The notes beneath the pieces were generated by a model. It made no database searches. It saw only the letters and a program-made list of their open reading frames with translations, and was not told the origin of the DNA. Shown one piece after another: positions 35,341 to 44,474 of a stretch of 64,000 bases of DNA. Origin of the DNA: Verrucomicrobiota bacterium. Lineage in GTDB: Bacteria > Verrucomicrobiota > Verrucomicrobiia > Limisphaerales > PALSA-1396. The DNA is taken from positions 1 to 64,000 of the forward strand of contig JACQFP010000085.1 in the NCBI GenBank assembly GCA_016200005.1, given 5' to 3'. The first letter of the stretch is position 1. Each line of letters begins with the position of its first letter. The position numbers and the translations under genes were made by a program.

Positions 35341-36303
35341 ATGCGACAAGTCATTACCATCGCGAGCAACGCGTTCATGGAACTGGTTCGGCAACCGGTG
35401 TTCCTGTTATTAATGACCAGTTCGGCGGTATTCGAGATATTTTTGTCCACGCCCTACTATTTTGCGTTCGGGGACGAGCCGAAACTGGTCAAGAACAGTG
35501 TGCTGGCGGTCATGTTGCTGGCGGGTCTGCTGGGGGCGGTGTTGAGCGCTTCTGCCTCGCTGGCGCGTGAAATTCGGACGGGAACGGCCCTCGCCGTGCT
35601 GTCCAAACCCATTGGCCGCGCACAATTCTTACTGGCCAAATACCTCGGCCTCGCGGTGGCGCTGACGTTGCTGACCTACGTGAATCTGGTCGCGGCGCTG
35701 CTGACCAGTCGGATGGCGTTTGACGCTTACGGCTCGACGGACTTGTTCGCGTTGGGGATTTTTGCCGGCGCGCTGGTGGTGGCTTATTCGCTTGGCGGTT
35801 TCAGTAATTTTTTTCTGCGCCGGCCATTTGTCGCGGATGCGGTCTTCAGTGTTGTGGCCATGGTCACCGTAGCGTTTGTAATCATCAATTTCTTTAACAA
35901 GGAGGGGCATTCGCAGGCATTTGCCACTGGGGTCGATTGGCGGTTGGTGCCGGCGGCCTTGTTGATCTTGTTCGCGCTGTGGATACTGGCGGGGCTGGCG
36001 CTGGCCTGCTCGACGCGGCTGGACATGATTCCCACGCTGGCGATTTGTTCGGGGCTGTTCTTGCTGGGTTTAATGTCAGACTATCTTTTTGGACGCAAGG
36101 CGGAGGCCGGCTCGTGGTGGGCTTCCGTGCTTTACACGCTCACGCCGAATTGGCAACTTTTCTGGCTCGCCGATGTGCTTGCCACGGGCAAGAGCGCGTT
36201 CCACTGGAACTACGTGGCCATGGCATTTGCCTATGTGGTTGGTTATGTGGGCGCAGCGCTGGCGGTGGCGACAATGTTATTTGAGGATCGGGAATTGAGT
36301 TGA
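35341..36303 (+). CDS. ABC-2 type permease
   Basis: This 320-residue inner-membrane protein has six or more hydrophobic helices. The N-terminal ITIASNAFMELVRQPVFLLL and the loop SLAREIRTGTALAVLSKPIGR, the hallmark between the second and third helices, mark an ABC-2 permease. No ATPase gene lies next to it; the nearest on this strand is at 42769, 6.5 kb downstream in the same direction, and could serve both. It is followed by an SPFH gene after 7 bp. Confidence 0.83.
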   Translation: MRQVITIASNAFMELVRQPVFLLLMTSSAVFEIFLSTPYYFAFGDEPKLVKNSVLAVMLLAGLLGAVLSASASLAREIRTGTALAVLSKPIGRAQFLLAKYLGLAVALTLLTYVNLVAALLTSRMAFDAYGSTDLFALGIFAGALVVAYSLGGFSNFFLRRPFVADAVFSVVAMVTVAFVIINFFNKEGHSQAFATGVDWRLVPAALLILFALWILAGLALACSTRLDMIPTLAICSGLFLLGLMSDYLFGRKAEAGSWWASVLYTLTPNWQLFWLADVLATGKSAFHWNYVAMAFAYVVGYVGAALAVATMLFEDRELS

Positions 36304-36310
36304 GGGTGAC

Positions 36311-38188
36311 ATGGATCAAAAAATTCAAAAGAAAGGGCTGATCAATTTTCTGCTGCTGTTGGTGGCGGCGTTGTCCAGTTTCGCGGTCGGCCGTTACGGA
36401 CATTTGCTCGCCGGACAGGTCAGCGTAATCTTCTTGGGACTGGGCGTGCTCGTGGCCGCGGTGAGTTGGTTCCAGATGCGGTTGGAAGAAAGCGAACGGC
36501 TGGAGAAGCTGGAGTTTGACGAACTCGCGAAGTCCGCCTCTCGTTCGGCGCTGTTCAACGCTGCGGACGCTGAAGTCTTTCCGGCGCAACGGGCGCGTCA
36601 ACAGTTCGAACGGATTGTCGTGCCGGGGTTCACGGTGATTTTGTTCCTGGCCCAGGCTGGTGGCGCGTACTGGGCCTGGCGCTGGTTGGAAAAAATCACT
36701 GTGCTGCCGCTCAAACAGCCGCTGGTCGCACTGGGATTGTACGCCTTCTTTTTCCTCTTCCTCTTTCTGTTCGGCAAATTCTCGGCTGGCATTGCGCGTT
36801 TGGAAGGTCAGCGGCTGTTGCGGCCGGGTGCGGGGCATTTGTTGTTGAACGCTTACTTGTGTTTCGTCGTCGCGGGCAGCATCGCCGCCGTGGAAGCCGG
36901 ATTTCCGAAAGTTGATTTGTATGTCGCGCGGGTGCTGTGTGGCCTGTTGACGTTGATCGCCGTGGAGACGGCGATTAACCTGGTCCTGGAAATCTATCGC
37001 CCGCGGGTCAAGGGGAAGGTCGAGCGCCCACTTTACGAAAGTCGCTTGGTTGGCTTGCTCAGTCAGCCGGAGGGATTGATCACCACGGCGGCGCAGGCGC
37101 TGGATTATCAATTCGGCTTCAAAGTTTCGGAGACGTGGTTTTACAAGACGCTGGCGGAAAAACTGCCGGCCTTTGTGCTCGGACTCGTCGGCGTGCTGCT
37201 GTTCTCCACCTGCATCATTTTTCTGGAACCAGGCGAACAAGGTTTGCTCGAGCGATTCGGAAAACCGGTCACCAACCGGCCGGTGCTGAATTCAGGTCCG
37301 CATCTGAAATTTCCCTGGCCGATTGACAGCGTCTATCGCTTTCGCACGCGTGAAATCCATAGTCTGAATGTCGGCTTCGTGCCCGATCCACAACGGGAGA
37401 AGGAGCGGACGGTTTTGTGGACGGTGCCGCATTACAAAACCGAATTCAATCTCCTGGTCGCCAGCCGCGAGCCGCTTGCGGGCACGTCCACCAATCAAGC
37501 TGCCGGTGAACGCGCCGTGCCGGTCAATCTCCTCACCGTCAGCATTCCCGTGCAATACCAGATCGCCGACGTGCGCGCCTGGGCTTACAACCACGAAGAC
37601 CCCACCAATTTGCTGGAGGAACTGGCCACGCGCGAAGTCGTCCTGTACCTCGTCGGCGTGGACTTGATTGACATCATGTCCACCGGACGGGAGAAGGCTG
37701 CGGCGGAATTGCGCGACCGCATCCAGGCCCGCGCCGAAGAACTGAAACTGGGCGTGAATATTTTGCTCGTGGGATTGCAGGACGTTCATCCGCCCGTGAA
37801 AGTGGCGGACGCTTATCAGGCGGTGGTGGGCGCGCTGCAACAAGTTCAAACGAACATTCTGGCTGCGGAGGGTTACCGGGCTAAAACTCTCCCGCTGGCC
37901 CGGGCCGAGGCGCAGAAAATGGTTCGCGAAGCTGAAGCGGACGCGTTACGCCGGACGATCGGCGCTACTGCGCAGGCCGCGCAGTTCACCAACCAGATGG
38001 CGGCTTATGCGGCCTCGCCCGACGTTTACCCGCAGCGGCTTTATCTACAAACACTGGCCAGGGCCAGCGGCACCACCCGCAAATACATCATCGCCCCTAC
38101 CAACACGACCGAAGTCATCCAACTCGATTTACAAGACAAGTTGCGGCCGGATCTGCTGGACGTGACCGTGCCGCCGGCCGGCAAATGA
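36311..38188 (+). CDS. polytopic membrane protein with SPFH (HflK-like) domain
   Basis: The 625-residue protein has five or six transmembrane helices in its first 270 residues, then an SPFH/prohibitin domain (about 300-560: LEPGEQGLLERFGKPV, HLKFPWPIDSVYRF, VPVNLLTVSIPVQYQI) and a helical end. HflK normally has one helix, so the N-terminal membrane module is an addition. SPFH proteins assemble into large cages around membrane proteases such as FtsH. It is the first of three consecutive SPFH genes. Its start lies 7 bp after the permease stop. Confidence 0.82.
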   Translation: MDQKIQKKGLINFLLLLVAALSSFAVGRYGHLLAGQVSVIFLGLGVLVAAVSWFQMRLEESERLEKLEFDELAKSASRSALFNAADAEVFPAQRARQQFERIVVPGFTVILFLAQAGGAYWAWRWLEKITVLPLKQPLVALGLYAFFFLFLFLFGKFSAGIARLEGQRLLRPGAGHLLLNAYLCFVVAGSIAAVEAGFPKVDLYVARVLCGLLTLIAVETAINLVLEIYRPRVKGKVERPLYESRLVGLLSQPEGLITTAAQALDYQFGFKVSETWFYKTLAEKLPAFVLGLVGVLLFSTCIIFLEPGEQGLLERFGKPVTNRPVLNSGPHLKFPWPIDSVYRFRTREIHSLNVGFVPDPQREKERTVLWTVPHYKTEFNLLVASREPLAGTSTNQAAGERAVPVNLLTVSIPVQYQIADVRAWAYNHEDPTNLLEELATREVVLYLVGVDLIDIMSTGREKAAAELRDRIQARAEELKLGVNILLVGLQDVHPPVKVADAYQAVVGALQQVQTNILAAEGYRAKTLPLARAEAQKMVREAEADALRRTIGATAQAAQFTNQMAAYAASPDVYPQRLYLQTLARASGTTRKYIIAPTNTTEVIQLDLQDKLRPDLLDVTVPPAGK

Positions 38189-38200
38189 TATGAAGACAAA

Positions 38201-38299
38201 CGGAGTATTGGAGTGTTGGAGCAGTGGAGTGTTGAAACTCCGCCGCTCCAGTCTGTCCACTGCTCCATTACTCCATCACTCCATTACTCCATTCCTCCC
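38201..38299. repeat. palindromic GGAGTNTT-unit intergenic repeat
   Basis: The left arm repeats GGAGTATT, GGAGTGTT, GGAGCAGT; the right arm repeats the complement as CACTGCTCCATTACTCCAT. The arms flank a GC-rich centre of about 20 bp and can form a long hairpin between the first and second SPFH genes. An in-frame TTG at 38213 would translate the whole element as a 29-residue N-terminal extension of HflC, which I do not accept. Confidence 0.7.
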
Positions 38300-39217
38300 A
38301 TGAAACGAAATTATCTGAACCTGACCATCGGCTTGATTCTCCTGCTGGTATTCGTCGCGCTGCTGTTTTGCTTCCAGGTGCGGCAGACGGAAATCGCGCT
38401 CGTCACCACGTTCGGCAAACCCACCCGAACCATCACTGAACCGAGGGCATTTCCATATTTCAAATGGCCCTGGCCAATTCAAAAAGTTCAGAAGTTCGAC
38501 AAGCGCATCCAGAACTTCGAGGAAAAATTCGAGGAGACGCTCACCAAGGACAGTTACAACATTACCATCACCGTTTATGCCGGCTGGAGCATCAGCGACC
38601 CGACCATTTTCCGCGAGCGTTTCAACGATTCGGTTGCCCGGGCCGAGAGCGAACTGACCACACTCTTGCGCAGCGCCAAGAGCGCCGTGGTCGGCCAGCA
38701 TCCGTTCTCGCATTTCATTTCCACCGACGAAAAGGAACTTAAGTTTAGGGAGATCGAGAGCGAAATGCTAGACAGGGTCAAAGGCGTTGCCAAAGACAAC
38801 TACGGCATCGACATTCGTTTTCTCGGCATCAAACAACTCGGTTTGCCGGAGAGCATCACGCAAAAAGTTTTCGACCGCATGAAGGAAGAACGCCAACGCT
38901 TCGTGCAGAAACTTCAGGCCGAAGGCGACGCGAAGGCGAGCGACATCCGCAGCGCCGCCAACCGTGAACGCGCCGAGATCATCACCAAGGCCGAGGCCGA
39001 GGTTACGGAACTGCGCGGGAAAGCGGAAGCCGAAGCGGCCAAATCGCTGGCCGTGTTCAAGGAAAATCCGGAACTCGCGGTTTTTCTGCTCAAGATCAAC
39101 GCGCTCGAACAAAGTCTGAAAGAACGTTCCACGCTGGTTTTGGACCAGCGCACCCCGCCGTTTGATTTGTTGGATTCCGGCGCGCAGGGCGCCACGAAAC
39201 CACCCGGCAAGAAATAA
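38300..39217 (+). CDS. hflC: protease modulator HflC
   Basis: From ATG 38300 this 305-residue protein has one N-terminal transmembrane helix (about 5-25), then an SPFH domain beginning RQTEIALVTTFGKPTRTI, and a helical end rich in Ala and Glu (FVQKLQAEGDAKASDIRSAANRERAEII). HflC pairs with HflK into a membrane cage that modulates the FtsH protease. The long upstream open frame is repeat sequence, so the later start is preferred even though no Shine-Dalgarno sequence is visible. It precedes hflK by 7 bp. Confidence 0.88.
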   Translation: MKRNYLNLTIGLILLLVFVALLFCFQVRQTEIALVTTFGKPTRTITEPRAFPYFKWPWPIQKVQKFDKRIQNFEEKFEETLTKDSYNITITVYAGWSISDPTIFRERFNDSVARAESELTTLLRSAKSAVVGQHPFSHFISTDEKELKFREIESEMLDRVKGVAKDNYGIDIRFLGIKQLGLPESITQKVFDRMKEERQRFVQKLQAEGDAKASDIRSAANRERAEIITKAEAEVTELRGKAEAEAAKSLAVFKENPELAVFLLKINALEQSLKERSTLVLDQRTPPFDLLDSGAQGATKPPGKK

Positions 39218-39224
39218 TTTTTCG

Positions 39225-40352
39225 ATGAGCGACGAACGCAATCATCTTCACGACGATCCGGCTCATAAACCTGAGCGCGGTCAACCGTCCGCATCGACGG
39301 AGCCGCCCGTCACGGCGGAAGACGCCGGTTCGCAGGCACTGGCGGACGCGTTGCGCAGCAGCTTCTTCTTTGTCAAAGCAATCATGGTCGTGCTGGTGGT
39401 CATCTTTTTCGGGTCGGGCGTCTTCTCCGTACCGCCACAGGAAAAGGCGATCATCCTGCGTTTCGGCAAACCGGTCGGGACGACGGAGGAACAGTTGCTG
39501 GGACCGGGATTGCACTGGGCGTTTCCCAAGCCGATTGACGAAGTTGTCAAGATTCCCATCGGCCAGATTCAAACTGTTACTTCCACTGTGGGCTGGTACG
39601 CCACCACGCCGGAAGCGGAACTGGCCGGCACCGAAGCTCCCGCCGGCCCATCGCTGAATCCCGCCATCGATGGCTACACGTTGACCGCCGATGGCAACAT
39701 CATTCATGTGCGCGCCACGTTAGGGTATCGGATCAAAGACCCGCTGGCTTACGCATTCGATTTCTTTAGCCTCTCGAATGTCGTGCAGAACGTTTTGAAC
39801 AACGCGCTGCTTTACGTCTCGGCGCGCACGACCGTGGACTCGGCGCTGTTAAACAACGCCGGATTCAAGGAGAAGATCCTGGCGCGCGTCACGGAACAAA
39901 TCGCCGCGCTGAAACTCGGCATCACGCTCCAACCTGGCGAAGTCAAGGTCATCCCGCCGCGTTATGTGAAACCAGCCTTCGACGAAGTTTTGGCTGCCAA
40001 CGTGAACTACAACACCGTGGTGAACAAGGCGCAAGGCGAGGCCGGCGCCGTGCTCAGCAAGGCGCGCGGTGAGGCCAACGCGATCCTCAACACCGGGCAA
40101 TCCGACCGCACGCGCCTGTTGCAATCGGTCGCCGCCGATGCCAAGGCGTTCACCGAGCAACTGCCCCAGTACGAAAAAAATCCCGAACTGTTTCGCCAGC
40201 GTATTCTGACCGAAACGTGGCAGAAGATTTTAGTGGCTTCAAAGGACAAGTTCTTTCTGCCCGAACGCGCCGATGGAAAACCGCGCGAATTGCGGTTATT
40301 GTTAAACCGTGAGCCGGCCAAAGAAAAAACCGAAACCCCGGCCAAACCCTGA
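39225..40352 (+). CDS. hflK: protease modulator HflK
   Basis: This 375-residue protein has a polar N-terminus rich in His and Glu, one transmembrane helix (about 47-66) and an SPFH domain starting VPPQEKAIILRFGKPV, with GPGLHWAFPKPIDEVVKIP. The helical C-terminus includes QGEAGAVLSKARGEANAIL. With HflC it would form the alternating cage that surrounds FtsH. HflC before HflK reverses the E. coli gene order. The P-type ATPase gene follows after 6 bp. Confidence 0.88.
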   Translation: MSDERNHLHDDPAHKPERGQPSASTEPPVTAEDAGSQALADALRSSFFFVKAIMVVLVVIFFGSGVFSVPPQEKAIILRFGKPVGTTEEQLLGPGLHWAFPKPIDEVVKIPIGQIQTVTSTVGWYATTPEAELAGTEAPAGPSLNPAIDGYTLTADGNIIHVRATLGYRIKDPLAYAFDFFSLSNVVQNVLNNALLYVSARTTVDSALLNNAGFKEKILARVTEQIAALKLGITLQPGEVKVIPPRYVKPAFDEVLAANVNYNTVVNKAQGEAGAVLSKARGEANAILNTGQSDRTRLLQSVAADAKAFTEQLPQYEKNPELFRQRILTETWQKILVASKDKFFLPERADGKPRELRLLLNREPAKEKTETPAKP

Positions 40353-40358
40353 CGTCGT

Positions 40359-42365
40359 ATGCAAGTCACTTCATTATTGAGCCAGCAAGAACACACGCAT
40401 GACGCCGAATGCGCCTCGTGCGATCACGACCACGAGCACGCTCCCGTCCGTCTGCAATGGACACTCGTCGGGCTGATCTTTGTCATTAATGCCTTTGTCG
40501 TGGACTGGCTGTTTGAACAGGGCCACATCGTCGCCAGCGCCAGCGGCATGATCGGCGCCCTCGTGCTTGGTTATCCCATCGTCGTTACTGGCATCAAAGA
40601 TCTTCGTCGCGGTATTCTCAGCATCAACGAACTCGTTTCCATCGCCGTGCTCGCCGCCTTTGCTTCCGGCGATTACAAGACCGCCGGCGTCGTCGCATTC
40701 TTCATGTTGATGGGCGAAATCATCGAAACCCGCACCGCTGAAGGCGCGCGCGCGTCCATCGAATCGCTCATCAAACTCACACCCACCAAGGCGCGCCGCA
40801 TCAAGGGCAGCCACGAAGAAGAAGTCGCCGCGAGCGAATTGGTGGTGGGCGACGTCATCCGCATCCGGCCCGGCGACAATGTCGCGGCGGACGGCGTGAT
40901 TGTGAACGGTCAAGGCTCGTTTAACCAGGCCACCATCACCGGTGAATCACTGCCCGTGGATAAAAAACCGGGCGACGACGTTTTTGCCGGCACGCAAAAC
41001 CTGACCGGCGTTCTGGAAATCCGCGTCACGCGCGCCGGACAGGACACCACCCTGGGTCGTGTGCGCGAACTGATTCTGGCAGCGGAAAAAACCAAGCTGC
41101 CGATCATGAAGATCGTGGACCAATACATGAGCTTCTACACGCCGCTCGTGCTGGTCATCGGCGCGCTGGTATGGGCCTTCACCAATGATTTGAACCGCGT
41201 CATCGCCGTGCTCGTCGTCTCCTGCCCGTGCGCGTTCATTCTGGCGACTCCTACTGCGATGGTCGCTGCGTTGTCGGCTGCAGCGCGTCTCGGCATTTTG
41301 ATCAAGAACGTCAGCGACATCGAGGCAGCCGCCAAGATCAATGCTTTCGTCATCGACAAGACCGGCACCCTCACCACCGGCAAGCTCGCCGTCAGCCGGC
41401 TGGCCCCGCTCGGCGATACTCCACCCGCCGAATTGCTGCGACTCGCGGCCACGGCGGAAAAGTACAGCAACCATCCCACCGCCAAGGCGCTGGCGGAATT
41501 GGCGCAAGAAGCCGGTGTGCCGCTCGTCGAGCCGAAGAATTTTTCCGAAACCGCCGGTCGGGGCATCAAAGCGGATGTCGATGGCGCCAACGTCATCGTT
41601 GGCCGCGCTCAATGGCTCAAGGACAACGGCGTGACCGAGGACTTCATGAAGTCGGTCGATCTGAACGAGACGGAAGGGTTCAGCCTGATTTTCGTCGCGC
41701 GCAACGGCAAGTGCGTCGGTTGGATTGGCCTGCAAGATCAGACCCGAAGCGAAGCCCGCGAAGCGCTGGTCGAACTCAAGGAAAGCGGCGTGCGGCGCAT
41801 CGCCATGATTTCCGGCGACCGCCAGCCAGTAGCTGCCCGCGTGGCGCGCGAAATCGGTTGCGAAGAAGTGGTGGGCGATTGTCTCCCGCAGAACAAAGTG
41901 GAATTCGTCCGCGCGACGAAGGCCAAGGGTTATCGCGTCGCCGTCGTCGGCGATGGCGTGAACGACGCTCCGGCGCTGGCGGCGGGCGACATCGGCATCG
42001 CGATGGGCGCCGCCGGCAGTGAAGTGGCGATTCATAGCGCCACGATTGCGCTCATGAACAATGACCTTCGACGGCTGCCATTTTTGATCAAGCTGTCGCG
42101 CAGCACTCGAGCGGTCATCAACCAGAACTTTTTGTTCGGCGTGTTCTTTATCATCGGCGGTTTGACGCTGACCGCCTTTGGCTACATCGGACCGATTATC
42201 GCCGCTATCCTGCACAATGCCGGGTCGCTGATCGTCATTTTCAACAGCGCCCGCCTCGTGCGCAAAGGCGAGGAACTGGAACATTACCAACCAGCGCCGA
42301 CCGAGCCGACTGACCGAGGCAACAAACATGAAGCCGCCGGCCAGTTGACGCCAAAGATGGCGTGA
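40359..42365 (+). CDS. heavy-metal P1B-type ATPase
   Basis: The 668-residue pump has the CPC metal-binding motif in SCPCAFILATP, the phosphorylation site DKTGTLTTG, the P1B marker in SNHPTAKALAEL and the hinge GDGVNDAPALAAGD. A CPC followed by this architecture fits Zn/Cd or Cu subgroups; the ion is not certain. Instead of an N-terminal HMA domain there is a short His/Cys-rich segment (HTHDAECASCDHDHEH) that may bind zinc. It starts 6 bp after hflK and is probably in its operon. Confidence 0.9.
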   Translation: MQVTSLLSQQEHTHDAECASCDHDHEHAPVRLQWTLVGLIFVINAFVVDWLFEQGHIVASASGMIGALVLGYPIVVTGIKDLRRGILSINELVSIAVLAAFASGDYKTAGVVAFFMLMGEIIETRTAEGARASIESLIKLTPTKARRIKGSHEEEVAASELVVGDVIRIRPGDNVAADGVIVNGQGSFNQATITGESLPVDKKPGDDVFAGTQNLTGVLEIRVTRAGQDTTLGRVRELILAAEKTKLPIMKIVDQYMSFYTPLVLVIGALVWAFTNDLNRVIAVLVVSCPCAFILATPTAMVAALSAAARLGILIKNVSDIEAAAKINAFVIDKTGTLTTGKLAVSRLAPLGDTPPAELLRLAATAEKYSNHPTAKALAELAQEAGVPLVEPKNFSETAGRGIKADVDGANVIVGRAQWLKDNGVTEDFMKSVDLNETEGFSLIFVARNGKCVGWIGLQDQTRSEAREALVELKESGVRRIAMISGDRQPVAARVAREIGCEEVVGDCLPQNKVEFVRATKAKGYRVAVVGDGVNDAPALAAGDIGIAMGAAGSEVAIHSATIALMNNDLRRLPFLIKLSRSTRAVINQNFLFGVFFIIGGLTLTAFGYIGPIIAAILHNAGSLIVIFNSARLVRKGEELEHYQPAPTEPTDRGNKHEAAGQLTPKMA

Positions 42366-42368
42366 GCA

Positions 42369-42743
42369 ATGAAAACAAAACGTTTTCTCATTTTTGCCAC
42401 CCCCATAACTGTAGCTGCAATCATCAGTGGTTATCTGTTTGTAATTCTAAAGCCGCAAACCGGTCATTTGGACGGGAAGAAAATTACTGCTGCGGTTCAG
42501 GCCTACAGCGGCAAAATGAAATTGCAAAATCAAAATGTGCCGCCTTCGGTTTCTTTGCAGGAACTCATCACCAAAGGATTTTTGAAACACGAAGACGTTA
42601 GCGCCTTCGACGGAATGGAAGTGACAGTTTACTTGGCAGTGGATGAGACAAACCCTCAAGCAGTTCTAATGCGCGCGCGATTATCAGACGGCGGCCAAAT
42701 AGGTGCTCTAGCCGATGGCAGCATTCACCAAGTTTCCAAATAA
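42369..42743 (+). CDS. small membrane-anchored protein of unknown function
   Basis: The 124-residue protein has an N-terminal transmembrane helix (about 7-25). The rest carries AAVQAYSGKMKLQNQNVPPSV, LQELITKGFLKHEDV and MEVTVYLAVDE, which resembles the body of a minor pseudopilin-like protein without the prepilin cleavage site. The start is 3 bp after the P-type ATPase stop, so it is translationally coupled. Function unknown. Confidence 0.6.
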   Translation: MKTKRFLIFATPITVAAIISGYLFVILKPQTGHLDGKKITAAVQAYSGKMKLQNQNVPPSVSLQELITKGFLKHEDVSAFDGMEVTVYLAVDETNPQAVLMRARLSDGGQIGALADGSIHQVSK

Positions 42744-42768
42744 CCGTTCAAGACCGCTGCGAATATTT

Positions 42769-43983
42769 ATGCCCGTCGCCGAATTAAATCATCAATCGCA
42801 AATCGGAAATCAAAAATCCACTGAGGTCGTCGTCTCTGTTCGCGGTCTGACCAAAATCTTCAAGGATTTCTGGAATCGGCCCAAGGCGCGCGCGGTCGAT
42901 AATGTTGATTTTGAAGTCCGGCGTGGCGAGGTCTTCGGTCTGCTCGGACCAAACGGCTCCGGCAAGTCCACGACCGTAAAGATGCTGCTAGGTTTGCTTT
43001 ATCCGACCAAAGGGCACATCGAAGTTTTTGGCCATTCGCCGCGGCACGTCGCCACCAAGGCGCGCATCGGTTATCTCCCCGAGGAATCGTATCTCTACCG
43101 CTACCTCAACTCGCGCGAGACGCTTGATTTTTTTGGAAATCTCTTTTCCCTTTCGGGACGCGAGCGCGATCAACGCGCAGAGCAGTTGCTGGACATGGTG
43201 GGCTTGAGCCAGACGCGTACGCGAGCCGTGGGCGAGTTCTCCAAAGGCATGCAACGCCGCATCGGCCTGGCGCAGGCGCTCATCAACGATCCCGACCTCG
43301 TGATTCTCGACGAACCGACGTCCGGCCTCGACCCCATTGGCTGTCGCGAAGTGAAGGATTTGATCGTGGCGCTGGCGCGCCGCGGTAAAACGGTGATCCT
43401 GAGCAGTCATTTGCTGTCGGACGTGGAGGACGTGTGCGACCGCGTAGTGATTTATTATGGCGGAAGAATCCAGGCGATGGGCACGTTGAAGGAGTTGCTC
43501 GCCACGCCCGACGCCATCCGAATCACGACACCGGTGCTGCCGCGCGAGACGATGGAACGTGTGTTGGAGGTCATCCGTAAGGACGTGGGTGAACAAAAAG
43601 TCAAAATCGATAACCCGACACAAAATCTGGAGAGCTACTTTCTCGATGTGGTGCAGAAAGCCCGGCGGGCGATGGAAGAAACGTCCGGCGCCACCTCCGG
43701 TCATCGCGTCGCGGCGTATCTGCGCGGCGAAACGGAAGCCAAACCTTCCACCGACAAAATCCTGGAACGCCTCACGTTGCCGCAAACCGTGCCGTCTCCG
43801 TCGCAAGAGCAATCTCCGAAACTTCCGGCACAGGCGGAAGTAGATGAAGCGAAACTCGCAGCGTTGACTCAATCTGCAGAACCAGTCAAAGCCAGTGCTG
43901 AAACTGCGAAACAGACGAGTGATGACGAGTTACGCAAGGCAAATGAGAAGTTGGCGGGATTATTGGGCGAACGAAAGAAGTAG
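42769..43983 (+). CDS. ABC transporter ATP-binding protein
   Basis: The 404-residue ATPase has a Walker A GPNGSGKST, signature EFSKGMQRRI, Walker B LVILDEPTSGLDP and switch His in LSSHLLSDVED. The nucleotide-binding domain ends near residue 250; the last 120 residues are a Pro/Gln/Lys-rich tail not usual in the family. Residues 4-20 (NHQSQIGNQKS) are encoded by repeated AATC-containing units. It serves the ABC-2 permease that begins at 44471, with a lipoprotein gene between them. Confidence 0.88.
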   Translation: MPVAELNHQSQIGNQKSTEVVVSVRGLTKIFKDFWNRPKARAVDNVDFEVRRGEVFGLLGPNGSGKSTTVKMLLGLLYPTKGHIEVFGHSPRHVATKARIGYLPEESYLYRYLNSRETLDFFGNLFSLSGRERDQRAEQLLDMVGLSQTRTRAVGEFSKGMQRRIGLAQALINDPDLVILDEPTSGLDPIGCREVKDLIVALARRGKTVILSSHLLSDVEDVCDRVVIYYGGRIQAMGTLKELLATPDAIRITTPVLPRETMERVLEVIRKDVGEQKVKIDNPTQNLESYFLDVVQKARRAMEETSGATSGHRVAAYLRGETEAKPSTDKILERLTLPQTVPSPSQEQSPKLPAQAEVDEAKLAALTQSAEPVKASAETAKQTSDDELRKANEKLAGLLGERKK

Positions 43984-43988
43984 TCGAA

Positions 43989-44474
43989 ATGTCGGCCAAA
44001 ACTGTCAGCCTCCTGTTAACACTGGCGCTTATTGGATGCGTAACGCCACAGAAGAAGTCTGGCTCTCCCGTCACGATTCAAGTCGATAGAAGAATTAACA
44101 AAGATGCGATGCCGTATTGGTTAGGCTATTTAACGGCACGAGCTGGGTACATCGGAAAACACAAGGCCGAATACGTTGGCGAAACCGGAGTAATTGTGCC
44201 GCACTTTGAAGAAGAAGTCGATGCTCGAACTAAGGCAGCTCAAGTTTACGATGAACTGCAATCGAAAGTTAACGCAAAGCCAAACTCATATTTTGCAGAG
44301 CTCGCCAAGGTGAACAATGCTGGCTTTATGCGAGAATATGTCTGGACTTACTTGCGACAGACGGCTTGGACGGATAACCAAGAGCCGTCCAGACTAAAAG
44401 CGTTCGAGACTTGGGCGAAAGAGAATATCCCCAATCATCAACCTATAACTTACGGCAAGGTTACTTTCCAATGA
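43989..44474 (+). CDS. lipoprotein of unknown function
   Basis: The protein has 161 residues with a signal peptide and lipobox (LALIGC, Cys17), so it should be lipid-anchored. The rest is helical and polar, with MPYWLGYLTARAGYIGKH, FEEEVDARTKAAQVYDEL and FETWAKENIPNHQP. I do not recognise the family. It starts 5 bp after the ATPase stop and overlaps the permease start by 4 bp, so it belongs to the ABC operon. Confidence 0.65.
   Translation: MSAKTVSLLLTLALIGCVTPQKKSGSPVTIQVDRRINKDAMPYWLGYLTARAGYIGKHKAEYVGETGVIVPHFEEEVDARTKAAQVYDELQSKVNAKPNSYFAELAKVNNAGFMREYVWTYLRQTAWTDNQEPSRLKAFETWAKENIPNHQPITYGKVTFQ

Noticed and set aside
38213-38299. N-terminal extension of HflC
   Set aside because: These 29 codons are entirely made of the palindromic repeat; the HflC family sequence begins at ATG 38300.
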